Positions 40,899-49,547 of a DNA stretch of 64,000 nt are shown piece by piece. Positions within the stretch are counted from its first letter, which is position 1. Every line of letters starts with the position of its first letter. Source of the stretch: CAVVSD01 sp963757125. Lineage in GTDB: Bacteria; Actinomycetota; Thermoleophilia; Solirubrobacterales; Solirubrobacteraceae. A program made the position numbers and the translations under genes. Location: contig CAVWQP010000002.1 in NCBI GenBank assembly GCA_963757125.1, positions 186,001 through 250,000 on the forward strand. The letters run 5' to 3'. The notes under the pieces were generated by a model. That model was not told the DNA's origin. It saw only the letters and a program-made list of their open reading frames with translations, and did not search any database.

Positions 40899-41675
40899 CT
40901 ACGCGACGATCTCCACGTGGCTGCCCAGCGGGATGCGCGAGAGCAGCCAGCGCAGGTCGTCCTCGGCGGTCCGCAGGCAGCCGTGGCTCACGGCCTTCCC
41001 GATGCTGGACGGGCTGTCGGTGCCGTGGATCGCGACGCGGTCCCCGCCTGTCCACCCCTGCGGGATGTTCTTCTGCCGCGCGGTCAGGGCGATCGCGCAG
41101 CAGCCGTACGGGCCGCCGCCGGTGAGCCGCAGCGTGTCCGTCACGCCGAAGCGCCCGGTCGGGGTCGGCGAGCCGGGGCCGCCGACGCCGACGCTGAACC
41201 GCCGGACGACCTCGCCCTCGTGGCTGACGGTGACGCGCCGCGCCGACAGGTCGATCTTCAGCGACCACGGCTCGAGGAGCAGCTCGGCGGCGTCGCCCGG
41301 GATCCAGGCGACCTTGCCCGGCTGCTGCTCGGTCAGCACGCCCAGCCAGCCGGTGCGCTGCTCGACGACCGCGAGCACGCGCGGGGAGCCCCAGCGGGTC
41401 TTCGTGGGGAGGGTCGCGACGATCTTCCCGCCGGGCTCGTCCCGCAGGCCCACCTTGCGCTCCAGCTTCGCGCCGAGCGGGCCCTGCTGCTGGGCGCCGG
41501 GCTCGGCGGCCGGCGTCGTCGTGGTCGTCTCGGCGGTCGTCGTCGGCGTGGTCGCGACCGTGGGCGGCGTGACCTCGGCGCCCTGCAGCGAGTCCGGGCT
41601 GCGGTCGCCACCGCACCCGGCCAGGAGCGCCGCGGCCAGCAGCGCGGCGAGCATCGCGAGCCGGCGTGGGTTCAC
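40899..41675 (-). CDS. L,D-transpeptidase lipoprotein (YkuD domain)
   Basis: The enzyme is expected to crosslink peptidoglycan or attach proteins to it. In 258 residues: lipobox ALLAGC (Cys21), a Thr-rich linker (residues 36-55), an SH3-like region (about 65-125) and a YkuD catalytic domain (about 135-258). The catalytic motif reads HGTDSPSSIGKAVSHGCLR, with the His and Cys in place. It is coupled to the ParA-like gene by a 4 bp overlap. Confidence 0.92.
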   Translation of the reverse strand: MNPRRLAMLAALLAAALLAGCGGDRSPDSLQGAEVTPPTVATTPTTTAETTTTTPAAEPGAQQQGPLGAKLERKVGLRDEPGGKIVATLPTKTRWGSPRVLAVVEQRTGWLGVLTEQQPGKVAWIPGDAAELLLEPWSLKIDLSARRVTVSHEGEVVRRFSVGVGGPGSPTPTGRFGVTDTLRLTGGGPYGCCAIALTARQKNIPQGWTGGDRVAIHGTDSPSSIGKAVSHGCLRTAEDDLRWLLSRIPLGSHVEIVA

Positions 41676-42416
41676 GTCCGGCCGAGGCGGTCGAGCAGTT
41701 CGTCGGCGAGCGCCTCGTAGTCCGCGCCGAGATCGGGCCTGTGATCGAGGATCGACACGGCCCGCTCCGCGGACTCCGCATAGGCGATGGACTGCCGGAT
41801 CGTCGTGGCGAACAGCTTGTCGCCGACGTTCTCCTTCAGCGAGGCCTGGGCCTCGCGCGAGTGCACGGTGCGCATGTCCGCGATCGTGAGCACGACGCCG
41901 AGCCAGGTGAGCTTCGGGTTCAGCGATTCACGGGCGAGCTCGATGACCTCGAGTGCCTGCTCGACTCCCTGGAGCGCGAAGTACTGCGCCTCGGCCGTCA
42001 GCAGCGCGTCGTCGGCCGCGACGAGTGCGTTCACGGTCAGCAGGCCGAGCGACGGCGGGCAGTCGATGAGGACGAGGTCCCAGTCGTCGGCGACGGACCC
42101 GAGCGCGCGGCGCAGCGTGAGCTCGCGGCCCATCTTGCCCGCGAGCGAGAGCTCCGCCTCGGCCAGTGTGAGGTTCGCGGGCACGACGCCGTCGTGCGCG
42201 GCCTCCGCGATCGTCGCCCGGTCCATGAGGACGTCCCCGATCGTCGGGATCCGCCTCGGGCGGCACGTCGAAGTAGTCCGACAGGTTCCCCTGGGGATCC
42301 AGGTCGACGGCGAGGACGCGCAACCCTCTGCGGCGCAGGACGTCCGCGAGCGTCCGCACCGTCGTCGTCTTGCCGGTCCCCCCCTTCTGGGAGAGGACCG
42401 CGATCGTCGCGCCCAC
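41672..42416 (-). pseudogene. ParA/MinD-family ATPase, frame broken once
   Basis: This is a deviant Walker ATPase of the ParA family. The N-terminal part reads MGATIAVLSQKGGTGKTTTV (deviant Walker A) and AVDLDPQGNLSDYF. Near 42241-42252, beside GGATCC, one extra base shifts the frame, and the protein continues with MDRATIAEAAHDGVVPANL, DWDLVLIDCPPSLGLLTVNA (Walker B region) and FATTIRQSIAYAESA to 41672. Joined it is about 247 residues, normal for an orphan ParA. No parB is adjacent, so its cargo is unknown. Intact flanking sequence favours a base error. Confidence 0.85.
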
Positions 42417-42452
42417 CGCGCGCAGCCTACCGAGGCGCGCGGCCGCTGCCCG

Positions 42453-43022
42453 CTACGCGGGCGTCGCCTTCGTGGTCTCGGCGGCGGGTACGGAGCTCAC
42501 GTCGAGGTAGCTCAGCCGGTACCGGCCGACGAGGATCTCGTCGCCGTCGGCGAGCGTGCGCCACTCGACGCGTTCGCCGTTGACGAACACGCCGTTGAGC
42601 GACCGGTCGTCGAGAACGCGGACGCCGTCGGCCTGACGCACGACGAGGGCGTGTCGGCGCGACACCGTCGGGTCGTCGAAGCGGATGTCGGCAGCGAGGC
42701 TGCGACCGATCCGCGTCCATTCCCGTGTGAGCGCGACAGCGCGCATGCCGGCGCCGTCCTCGAACGCGAGGTACTGGCCCGGCTCGGTGATCTCGGCGCG
42801 GGCCTCCGCGAGGCGGGCTGCCTCCTCTTCGGGATCGCGCTGGGGCTCGAGCTCGCGCGTGAAGCGCGGTGCTCCGAAGAGGGAGGCGCGCGTGAAGTCG
42901 CGGCCGGTGCATCCAGGGCAGTCCGGAAGTGCGTCGGCGGCAGCGAGGGTCACGACGTAGCCGCATTGCTCGCAGCGGAACGAGCCTGTTCCAGCGAGCG
43001 TTCCCGAGGTCAGTGACTCCAT
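42453..43022 (-). CDS. Zinc-ribbon and FHA domain protein
   Basis: The 189-residue protein starts with a zinc ribbon (Cys17, Cys20, Cys35, Cys38) and ends with an FHA domain (TRIGRSLAADIRFDDPTVSR, HALVV, DRSLNGVFVNG at about residues 100-170). It probably binds phosphothreonine proteins. The start was set at 43022 rather than a longer frame, because AGGAGC lies about seven bases upstream of that ATG. It lies 36 bases before the ParA-like gene on the same strand. Confidence 0.87.
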   Translation of the reverse strand: MESLTSGTLAGTGSFRCEQCGYVVTLAAADALPDCPGCTGRDFTRASLFGAPRFTRELEPQRDPEEEAARLAEARAEITEPGQYLAFEDGAGMRAVALTREWTRIGRSLAADIRFDDPTVSRRHALVVRQADGVRVLDDRSLNGVFVNGERVEWRTLADGDEILVGRYRLSYLDVSSVPAAETTKATPA

Positions 43023-43192
43023 AGTTCGGCTCCTTGTCTCGAAGCGTTGGGGGGTTGACGCTCCGATCCCACCTGCTCTGCGACGACTGTCAGTGGCGAG
43101 GGATCCGGCTCTTTGAAGACTGGTCCTCACGATGAAGCGCTCCTAAAGCCGCGCTCAAGAGGAAAGGGGCCCGTCACGGCGAACGCCTCGGC

Positions 43193-43459
43193 ATGCCCAG
43201 GATCCTGTCGACCATCGGCGAGCGCGACCTCGAGCGCGAGCTCCTGCGGAAGGCGACGGTGGCCCTGCGCGAGTCCTCGACGCGCTGCCGCGACTGCGGT
43301 CGCACCCCGCTCACCGGCGAGCGCGTCCACATCTACACGCGCGGGCACCGGGTCTGCGAGCTGTGCCGGCCGCTGCGCCGGGAAGCGCCGGAGCGCTCGG
43401 AGCGCGTACGCGGTGGGGAGTCGGGGGCGACGGTGAGGGTGCAGGTCTCGGCGCGGTAG
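43193..43459 (+). CDS. Small protein with a two-CxxC zinc knuckle
   Basis: The 88-residue protein has an N-terminal helix (IGERDLERELLRKATVAL) and a zinc-binding pattern CRDC at 32-35 and CELC at 55-58, with a basic C-terminus. The spacing is that of a treble-clef or rubredoxin-like knuckle. No name can be given. It is divergent from the zinc-ribbon/FHA gene, with a 170-base shared upstream region in which I see no clear promoter. It ends 13 bases before the SRPBCC gene and may be co-transcribed with it. Confidence 0.65.
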   Translation: MPRILSTIGERDLERELLRKATVALRESSTRCRDCGRTPLTGERVHIYTRGHRVCELCRPLRREAPERSERVRGGESGATVRVQVSAR

Positions 43460-43472
43460 ATTTCCCGACGGC

Positions 43473-44006
43473 ATGAACCCCGTCGAGCTCGAGACCCAGA
43501 TCGACGTGCCGCGCGCCGAGGTCTTCGCCTACCTGGCGGACATCGCGCGCTGGCCGGAGTTCACCGACCACTTCCTCGTCAACTGGCACCTGACCAGCGA
43601 GGAGACCGTGGGCCAGGGCGCGGGTGGGCGCTTCCGCATGCACCGCAAGCTCGACCGCTACAGCTGGGCTGACCTCACGTTCGCCGACGTGCAGTCGCGC
43701 GGGCGGATCCTCGCGCGCGGGCGCAACGGGAAGTTCAACCGGTCGCGGTGGATCGTCGTCGTCGAGGTCGACGACGAGGCGGGCGGCTCGCGCGTGCGAC
43801 TCAGCGTGGAGACCGCGCCGAAGCTGCCGACGGATCGCCTCATGGAGGCGCTCACGTTCACGAAGCACTACCACCGGCGCCGCTGGGGCAAGGCGATGCG
43901 CCGGCTGCGCAGCATCCTCGAGGACGGCGAAGGGCGGGGCACCCCCGCGAGCATCTCCGGTGGGGCCCGCAAACCGGCCACCGGTTCGCCGCTCCGCGCC
44001 GCCTGA
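43473..44006 (+). CDS. SRPBCC family protein
   Basis: The 177-residue protein starts like START/Bet v1-type polyketide-cyclase or lipid-binding proteins: VELETQIDVPRAEVFAYLAD, then IARWPEFTDHFLVNW, and ends with a long C-terminal helix (ALTFTKHYHRRRWGKAMRRL). Such proteins bind hydrophobic ligands; the ligand here is unknown. A low-complexity tail of about 25 residues follows the domain. Confidence 0.82.
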   Translation: MNPVELETQIDVPRAEVFAYLADIARWPEFTDHFLVNWHLTSEETVGQGAGGRFRMHRKLDRYSWADLTFADVQSRGRILARGRNGKFNRSRWIVVVEVDDEAGGSRVRLSVETAPKLPTDRLMEALTFTKHYHRRRWGKAMRRLRSILEDGEGRGTPASISGGARKPATGSPLRAA

Positions 44007-44049
44007 ACCGCCCTCCGGCGTCCATCCCAGGTTCATACGCACTCAATAC

Positions 44050-44070
44050 TTCGTTCGCGCTGCGAACGAA
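44050..44070. promoter_or_regulatory. Perfect 9-3-9 palindrome upstream of the ROK gene, operator candidate
   Basis: Arms TTCGTTCGC (44050-44058) and GCGAACGAA (44062-44070) are separated by GCT. It lies in an unusually AT-rich gap 71-91 bases upstream of the ROK-family start. ROK repressors generally bind such palindromes near their own promoter, so autoregulation is the likely role. A hairpin function in RNA is the alternative. Confidence 0.55.
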
Positions 44071-44103
44071 CGTGCGCACATTTCAAATTAATTCGTACGA
44101 GGC

Positions 44104-44127
44104 TTGACAAAAGTTCCCTTTAGGAAC
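44104..44127 (+). promoter_or_regulatory. ROK gene promoter with overlapping GTTCC/GGAAC operator candidate
   Basis: A perfect TTGACA -35 box lies at 44104-44109. A second palindrome, GTTCC (44113-44117) and GGAAC (44123-44127) around CTTTA, sits in the spacer where a bound repressor would block RNA polymerase. The -10 is not clear; a 17-18 base spacing places it at about 44127-44133, with the start point near the ATG at 44141. No Shine-Dalgarno precedes that ATG, so a leaderless transcript is possible. Confidence 0.5.
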
Positions 44128-44140
44128 AGGGTGCCGCGCC

Positions 44141-45349
44141 ATGGGTCGCCGGAGTCCGGGCTCGTTGCGCTCCCTGCGTGAGCGCAACCGCCTGCAGGTT
44201 CTCGAGGTCGTACGTGGCAGTGGCAGCGTGTCCCGCGCGGACATCGCACGCCGTACGGGCCTGGCGCGATCCACCGTCTCCACGCTCGTCAACGAGCTGC
44301 TCGGCGCCGGACTGCTCGTCGAGCGCGGCGCGCCCGAGGACGGCAACACCACGCAGGGCCGCCCCCCGGTGCTCCTGTCGTTCGATCCCGGTGCGGGCGC
44401 CGTGATCGGCATGCACTTCGACCATCCGGTGCTGCGGGTCGCCGTCGCCGACCTCGGCTACACGATCCTCGCCGAGGCGACCGTGCCGGTCGACGTCGAC
44501 CACGACGCCCAGGACTCGCTCGACGCCGCGGTCGCGCTCATCGACGAGGTCCTCGTGACCTCCGGCGTGGAGCGCGAGCGGCTGCTCGGCGCCGGTGCCG
44601 CGCTCGCCGGGCCGATCGATTCGGCGACCGGCACGGTCGGCTCGTCGGCCATCCTGCCCGGCTGGGTCGGCCTGTCGCTCGCGCAGGAGCTCGAGGCGCG
44701 GCTCGGCCTGCCCGTGCACGTCGACAACGACGCGAACGTCGGCGCCCTCGCGGAGTCCGTCCTCGGTGCCGGCCGCGGCGTCTCGGAGATGGCGTACATC
44801 ATGCTCGGCTCGGGCATCGGCGCCGGGCTCATCATCGGCGGGCAGGTCTACCGCGGATCCGGGGGGACCGCGGGGGAGATCGGGCACGTGCTCGTCGACG
44901 AGCACGGCCCGCTCTGCCGGTGTGGCAACCGCGGATGCCTGGAGACGTACGCCGGCGCCGACGCCCTCCTGGACCTGCTCCGCCGTCAGCACGGCGACGA
45001 GCTGACGGTCGACGGACTCGTGCAGCTCGCACGCGACGGGGACGCTGCGTGCCAGCGCGTCATCGCCGACGCCGCGCGCTTCGTCGGCGTCGCCGCCGCG
45101 ACGCTGTGCAACCAGCTCAACCCCGAGCTGATCGTCATCGGCGGCGAGCTGGCGCAGACGGGCCAGCTGCTGCTCGACCCACTTCGCGAATCGATCGTGC
45201 GTTACGCGATCCCGGCAGCCGCTGAGGACGTCCGCGTCGTCACCGGCGAGCTGGGGGAGCGAGCCGAGCTCCTCGGCGCACTCGTCCTCGTGCTCGGTCG
45301 GTCCGACCGGGCACTGACCAGCCGCGTCTCAGCGGCGAGCAGGGGGTGA
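44141..45349 (+). CDS. ROK family transcriptional repressor (XylR/NagC type)
   Basis: The 402-residue protein has an N-terminal winged helix-turn-helix (SVSRADIARRTGLARSTVST, residues 27-47) and a ROK sugar-kinase-like domain with the zinc motif CRCGNRGCLE near residue 262 and GTAGEIGHVLVDEHG before it. It probably represses the sugar ABC operon downstream and releases DNA on binding the sugar. No separate sugar kinase gene is present in the window. Gene start is supported by the promoter region described above. Confidence 0.9.
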   Translation: MGRRSPGSLRSLRERNRLQVLEVVRGSGSVSRADIARRTGLARSTVSTLVNELLGAGLLVERGAPEDGNTTQGRPPVLLSFDPGAGAVIGMHFDHPVLRVAVADLGYTILAEATVPVDVDHDAQDSLDAAVALIDEVLVTSGVERERLLGAGAALAGPIDSATGTVGSSAILPGWVGLSLAQELEARLGLPVHVDNDANVGALAESVLGAGRGVSEMAYIMLGSGIGAGLIIGGQVYRGSGGTAGEIGHVLVDEHGPLCRCGNRGCLETYAGADALLDLLRRQHGDELTVDGLVQLARDGDAACQRVIADAARFVGVAAATLCNQLNPELIVIGGELAQTGQLLLDPLRESIVRYAIPAAAEDVRVVTGELGERAELLGALVLVLGRSDRALTSRVSAASRG

Positions 45350-45430
45350 CGCGATACGAGCACGGCTGACGGAGGTGCAGGGAGAAGGTCACGTCCACAA
45401 GTTGCTTCGAAGAGGAGAGGTGTCGATCAC

Positions 45431-46543
45431 ATGAGAAGGACAGCGATGGCGCTCAGCGCCCTTGCGATGGCTGGAGCGGTGTTCGCAGGCTGCGGCAGCG
45501 ACGACAATTCGTCGAGCGGCGGCGGCAGCACCAGCACCACGGACTCGGGCGGCAAGGCCCAGAAGGTCGCCGTGCTCCTGCCGGACACGAAGTCGTCGAT
45601 CCGCTGGGAGAGCTTCGACCGTCCGCTGCTGCAGAAGGCGTTCGACAGCGCGGGCGTGCCCGTGGAGATCCAGAACGCGCAGGGCGACAAGTCCGCCCAG
45701 CAGCAGCAGGCCGAGCAGGCGATCACCAACGGCGCGAAGATCCTGCTGCTGACGAACCTGGACTCGGGTTCGGGCGCGGCGATCGAGGCGAACGCGAAGT
45801 CGCGCGGCGTCAAGGTCATCGACTACGACCGCCTGACGCTGAAGGGCGCGCGCGACTACTACGTGTCGTTCGACAACGTGAAGGTCGGCAAGCTGCAGGG
45901 CGAGGGCCTGAAGAAGTGCCTCGCCGACAGCGGGGCGTCCAAGCCCAACATCGCCGAGCTGAACGGGTCGCCGACGGACAACAACGCGACGCTGTTCAAG
46001 CAGGGCTACGACTCGGTGCTCGATCCGATGTACAAGGCCGGCGAGGCCAAGAAGGTCGCCGACCAGTCCGTGCCCGACTGGGACAACCAGCAGGCGCTGA
46101 CCATCTTCGAGCAGATGCTGCAGAAGAACAACAACAAGATCGACGGCGTGCTGGCGGCCAACGACGGCCTGGGCAACGCGGTCATCTCCGCGCTCAAGCA
46201 GCGCAAGCTGAAGGCGGTCCCGGTCACCGGCCAGGACGCGACGCCGCAGGGCATCCAGCACATCCTCGCGGGCGATCAGTGCATGACCGTCTACAAGGCC
46301 GTGCAGAAGGAGGCCGACGCGGCGTCCCAGCTCGCGATCTCGCTGTCCAAGGGCACGCAGCCCCCGGCCGGCCTGGTCAACGGCAAGTCCGACGACGGCA
46401 GCGCCCAGGTCCCGTCGGTGCTGCTCGACCCCGTCGCCATCACGAAGGACAACGTCGACGTCCCGTTCAAGGACGGGTTCCTGAAGAAGGAAGACGTGTG
46501 CACCGGTCAGTACGCGGACCTCTGCACCAAGGCAGGGATCTGA
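45431..46543 (+). CDS. Sugar (xylose-type) ABC transporter substrate-binding lipoprotein
   Basis: The 370-residue protein has a lipobox (VFAGC, Cys21), a Ser/Gly linker and a periplasmic-binding fold of the XylF/RbsB group: VAVLLPDTKSSIRWESFDRP, NAQGDKSAQQQQAEQAI, LTNLDSGSGAAIEANAKSRG, VIDYDRL, FDNVKVGKLQGEG, then VLAANDGLGNAVISAL and VTGQDATPQGIQHILAG. The pattern fits xylose-binding proteins, though ribose or another pentose is possible. It is first of the transport genes. A GGAGAGG stretch lies about 11-17 bases upstream, farther than usual. Confidence 0.88.
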   Translation: MRRTAMALSALAMAGAVFAGCGSDDNSSSGGGSTSTTDSGGKAQKVAVLLPDTKSSIRWESFDRPLLQKAFDSAGVPVEIQNAQGDKSAQQQQAEQAITNGAKILLLTNLDSGSGAAIEANAKSRGVKVIDYDRLTLKGARDYYVSFDNVKVGKLQGEGLKKCLADSGASKPNIAELNGSPTDNNATLFKQGYDSVLDPMYKAGEAKKVADQSVPDWDNQQALTIFEQMLQKNNNKIDGVLAANDGLGNAVISALKQRKLKAVPVTGQDATPQGIQHILAGDQCMTVYKAVQKEADAASQLAISLSKGTQPPAGLVNGKSDDGSAQVPSVLLDPVAITKDNVDVPFKDGFLKKEDVCTGQYADLCTKAGI

Positions 46544-46547
46544 CCCG

Positions 46548-47327
46548 ATGACCGACAGCCACCCGGTCCTCGAGCTGCGGGGGGTCTCGAAGAGCTTCGG
46601 GGCCGTCCAGGCGCTGTACCAGGTGGACTTCCGCGTTGCCGCCGGCGAGGTCATGGCCCTCGTCGGCGACAACGGCGCGGGCAAGTCCACGCTCATCAAG
46701 TGCATCGCCGGGATCCATCCCGCCGACGAGGGCGAGGTCATCTTCGAGGGCAAGCCCGTGTCGGTCCACGGTCCCAAGGACGCCTCACGGCTCGGGATCG
46801 AGATCGTCTACCAGGACCTCGCGCTCGCGGACAACCTGGACGTCGTCCAGAACATGTTCCTGGGCCGTGAGGAGCTCGACGGGCTCCGCCGGCTCGACGA
46901 GGTCGACATGGAGAAGCGCGCGTCCGAGACGCTCGCCGACCTGTCGGTCACCACGATCCGCTCCGTCCGTCAGACGGTCGCCGGCCTGTCCGGCGGCCAG
47001 CGGCAGTCGGTCGCGGTCGCCAAGGCCGTCATGTGGAACTCCAAGCTCGTCATCCTCGACGAGCCGACCGCGGCGCTCGGCGTCGCGCAGACCCGCCAGG
47101 TGCTCGACCTCGTCAAGCGCCTGGGCGAGCAGGGCCTCGGCGTCGTGCTCGTGACGCACAACATGCACGACGTCTTCGAGGTCGCGAACCGGATCACGGT
47201 CCTGCGGCTCGGTCAGAACGTGGCCGAGTTCGCGACGAAGGACGTCACCCCGGCCAAGGTCGTCGAGGCCATCACCGCCGGCGCGCTGTCGAAGGTGCCC
47301 GGCCTGTCCGAGGAGGTGTTGGCGTGA
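46548..47327 (+). CDS. Sugar ABC transporter ATP-binding protein
   Basis: The 259-residue ATPase has one nucleotide-binding domain: Walker A GDNGAGKST near residue 43, signature LSGGQRQSV, Walker B LVILDEPTAAL. Classical XylG/RbsA proteins have two domains; this is the single-domain version common in actinobacteria. The stop overlaps the permease GTG. Together with the binding protein and permease it imports a pentose-like sugar. Confidence 0.9.
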   Translation: MTDSHPVLELRGVSKSFGAVQALYQVDFRVAAGEVMALVGDNGAGKSTLIKCIAGIHPADEGEVIFEGKPVSVHGPKDASRLGIEIVYQDLALADNLDVVQNMFLGREELDGLRRLDEVDMEKRASETLADLSVTTIRSVRQTVAGLSGGQRQSVAVAKAVMWNSKLVILDEPTAALGVAQTRQVLDLVKRLGEQGLGVVLVTHNMHDVFEVANRITVLRLGQNVAEFATKDVTPAKVVEAITAGALSKVPGLSEEVLA

Positions 47328-48559
47328 GCTCCATCGCACCCGCCGAGACCCCTGGCGCGGTCGCGCGCGACCGTGTGACCGTCGGCGACGCGATGCGCGG
47401 CTGGTGGCAGGGCGTGCGCGGCGGCGACCTGGGCTCGCTGCCGATCTTCATCGGCCTGATCATCATCGCGATCGTCTTCCAATCGCAGAACTCGAACTTC
47501 CTGACGTCCGGGAACTTCGTCAACCTCATCGTCCAGGCCTCGGCCTACATGACGATCGGCATGGGGCTCGTGTTCGTGCTCCTGCTCGGCGAGATCGACC
47601 TGTCGGTCGGCTTCGTCAGCGGTGTGGCCGGCGTCATGACCGCGCTGCTGCTGCTCGACGACGGCAACGCGATCGGCGCCGTCCCGGCGATCATCATCGC
47701 CGTCGCCGCGGGCGCGGCGATCGGGACGCTGCACGGCCTGCTCATCACGAAGATCGGGATCCCGTCCTTCGTCGTGACGCTCGCCGGCCTGCTGGCCTGG
47801 CAGGGCGTGGTGCTGCTGCTCATCGGCGATCGCGGCACCGTGACCCTCTCGAACCCGACGGTCATCGGATTCGCGAACGACTTCCTGCCGGCGGCCACGG
47901 CGTGGATCGTGCTGTTGGCCTGCGTCGGCATCTACGCGGCGACGCAGATATCCGGTCGCATGTCGCGGGCGAAGGCGCAGTTGCCGACGGAGCCGATCGT
48001 GCTCATCCTCCTGCGGGTCGGTGCGCTGCTCCTGGTCGGCGCGATCGTCGTCGCCGTCGCCAACGACGACCGTGGCATCCCGTACGTGTTCCTGGTCCTC
48101 GCGGTGCTGTACCTGTTCTGGACGTTCGTGCTCAACCGGATGAAGTTCGGCCGCTACGTCTACGCGGTCGGCGGCAACACCGAGGCGGCGCGACGCGCGG
48201 GCGTCAACGTGGACCGCATCAAGATCGCGGTGTTCGCGATCTGCTCGGCGATGGCGGCCCTCGGCGGCATCATCCTGGCCTCGCGGCTGCGCTCGGTGGA
48301 CACCGGCGCGGGCGGCGGCCAGATCCTCCTGTACTCGATCGCGGCCCCCGTCATCGGCGGGACGTCGCTGTTCGGCGGTCGCGGGCACATCAAGTCCGCG
48401 GTGCTCGGCGCGCTCGTCATCGCGTCGATCGACAACGGGCTGGGGCTGCTCGGCCTGAGCTCGGGGACGAAGTTCGTCATCACCGGCCTGGTCCTGCTGC
48501 TGGCCGTGTCCGTCGACTCGCTGTCACGACGCAGGCAGGCGAACACCGGTAGAGCCTGA
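47324..48559 (+). CDS. Sugar ABC transporter permease (XylH type)
   Basis: The 411-residue membrane protein has about ten helices and the branched-chain/monosaccharide permease signatures: MGLVFVLLLGEIDLSVG, GLLITKIGIPSFVVTLAG and RYVYAVGGNTEAARRAGV (the EAA-like loop), ending in IASIDNGLGLLGLSSG. GTG at 47324 overlaps the ATPase stop. The large central segment (residues about 210-250) between helices is typical of XylH. Confidence 0.92.
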   Translation: MSSIAPAETPGAVARDRVTVGDAMRGWWQGVRGGDLGSLPIFIGLIIIAIVFQSQNSNFLTSGNFVNLIVQASAYMTIGMGLVFVLLLGEIDLSVGFVSGVAGVMTALLLLDDGNAIGAVPAIIIAVAAGAAIGTLHGLLITKIGIPSFVVTLAGLLAWQGVVLLLIGDRGTVTLSNPTVIGFANDFLPAATAWIVLLACVGIYAATQISGRMSRAKAQLPTEPIVLILLRVGALLLVGAIVVAVANDDRGIPYVFLVLAVLYLFWTFVLNRMKFGRYVYAVGGNTEAARRAGVNVDRIKIAVFAICSAMAALGGIILASRLRSVDTGAGGGQILLYSIAAPVIGGTSLFGGRGHIKSAVLGALVIASIDNGLGLLGLSSGTKFVITGLVLLLAVSVDSLSRRRQANTGRA

Positions 48560-48560
48560 G

Positions 48561-49547
48561 TTGGCTCGAGCTGCGACTCGGGCTGCTGTCCACGGCCCGG
48601 ATCAACGACGCGATCATCGCCGCCGCCGCGGCCTCCCCTCGGGTGGAGGTCGTGGCGGTGGCCAGTCGGGACGCCGGCCGCGCGGCGCAGTACGCCGAGG
48701 AGCGGTCGATCCCGCGCTCGCACGGCTCCTACGAGGAGCTGCTGGCGGACGACGGGGTCGACGCCGTGTACATCTCGACGCCCAACGGGCTGCACGCTCC
48801 GTGGGCGCGCGCGGCGCTGGAGGCCGGCCGCCACGTGCTGTGCGAGAAGCCGGTGGACGCCGACCCGGAGGTCGTCGACGGGCTGTTCGCGCTGGCGGCG
48901 GAGCGCGGGCTCGTGTTCACCGAGGCGTTCATGTGGCGCCACCTGCCGCAGACGCAGGCGATGTGCGACCTCGTCGCGCAGGGCGCGGTCGGCGAGCTGC
49001 GCATGATCCGGGTGTGGTTCGGCTTCCTGCTCGTCGCGCTCGGGCGATCCGCGGCTCGATCCGGCCCAGCAGGGCGGGGCCCTCATGGACGTCGGCTGCT
49101 ACTGCGTGAGCGCCGCGCGGCTGCTGGCCGGCGAGCCGGACGCGGTGGCGGCGCAGGCGGTGCGCGACGGCCGCCGGCCCGACGGCGTCGACCTCCGGGT
49201 CGCTGCCACGATGCGCTTCCCCGGACACGTGCTCGCGCACTTCGACTGCGCGCTGGACCTTCCGCAGGGGCACGGGCTGCAGGTCGTCGGCTCGCGAGGC
49301 CGCCATCGAGATCGACGACCCGTGGTTCGGCTGCGAGCCCGGCATCCGGGTCCGCGCGGCAGACGGGACGGTCGAGGAGATCGCGGTGGACGCGGCCGAC
49401 CCGTACCGCGCACAGCTGGAGGACCTCGCCGGTGCGATCGCGGACGGCCGCAGGCCGCTGCTGGACCGCGCGGAGGTCGTGGGACAGGCCCGCTCGCTGC
49501 AGGCACTGCTGCGGGCTATGAGCAACGACGAGGAGGACGTTCGATGA
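48561..49547 (+). pseudogene. Gfo/Idh/MocA-type sugar oxidoreductase, frame broken three times
   Basis: The protein would oxidise a sugar with NAD(P). A TTG at 48561 starts the frame, which then shifts by +1 near 48567-48571 (LGLLSTARINDAIIAAAAA), near 49045 (VALG to DPRLDPAQQGGALMDVGCYC) and near 49301 (QVVGSRG to AIEIDDPWFG). Each piece is intact family sequence: AVYISTPNGLHAPWARAAL, HVLCEKP (conserved EKP) and DVGCYC (catalytic region). Joined it is about 327 residues, normal for the family. Its stop overlaps the next ATG. It is probably real and affected by sequence errors; three independent decays in an otherwise intact operon are less likely. Confidence 0.8.
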
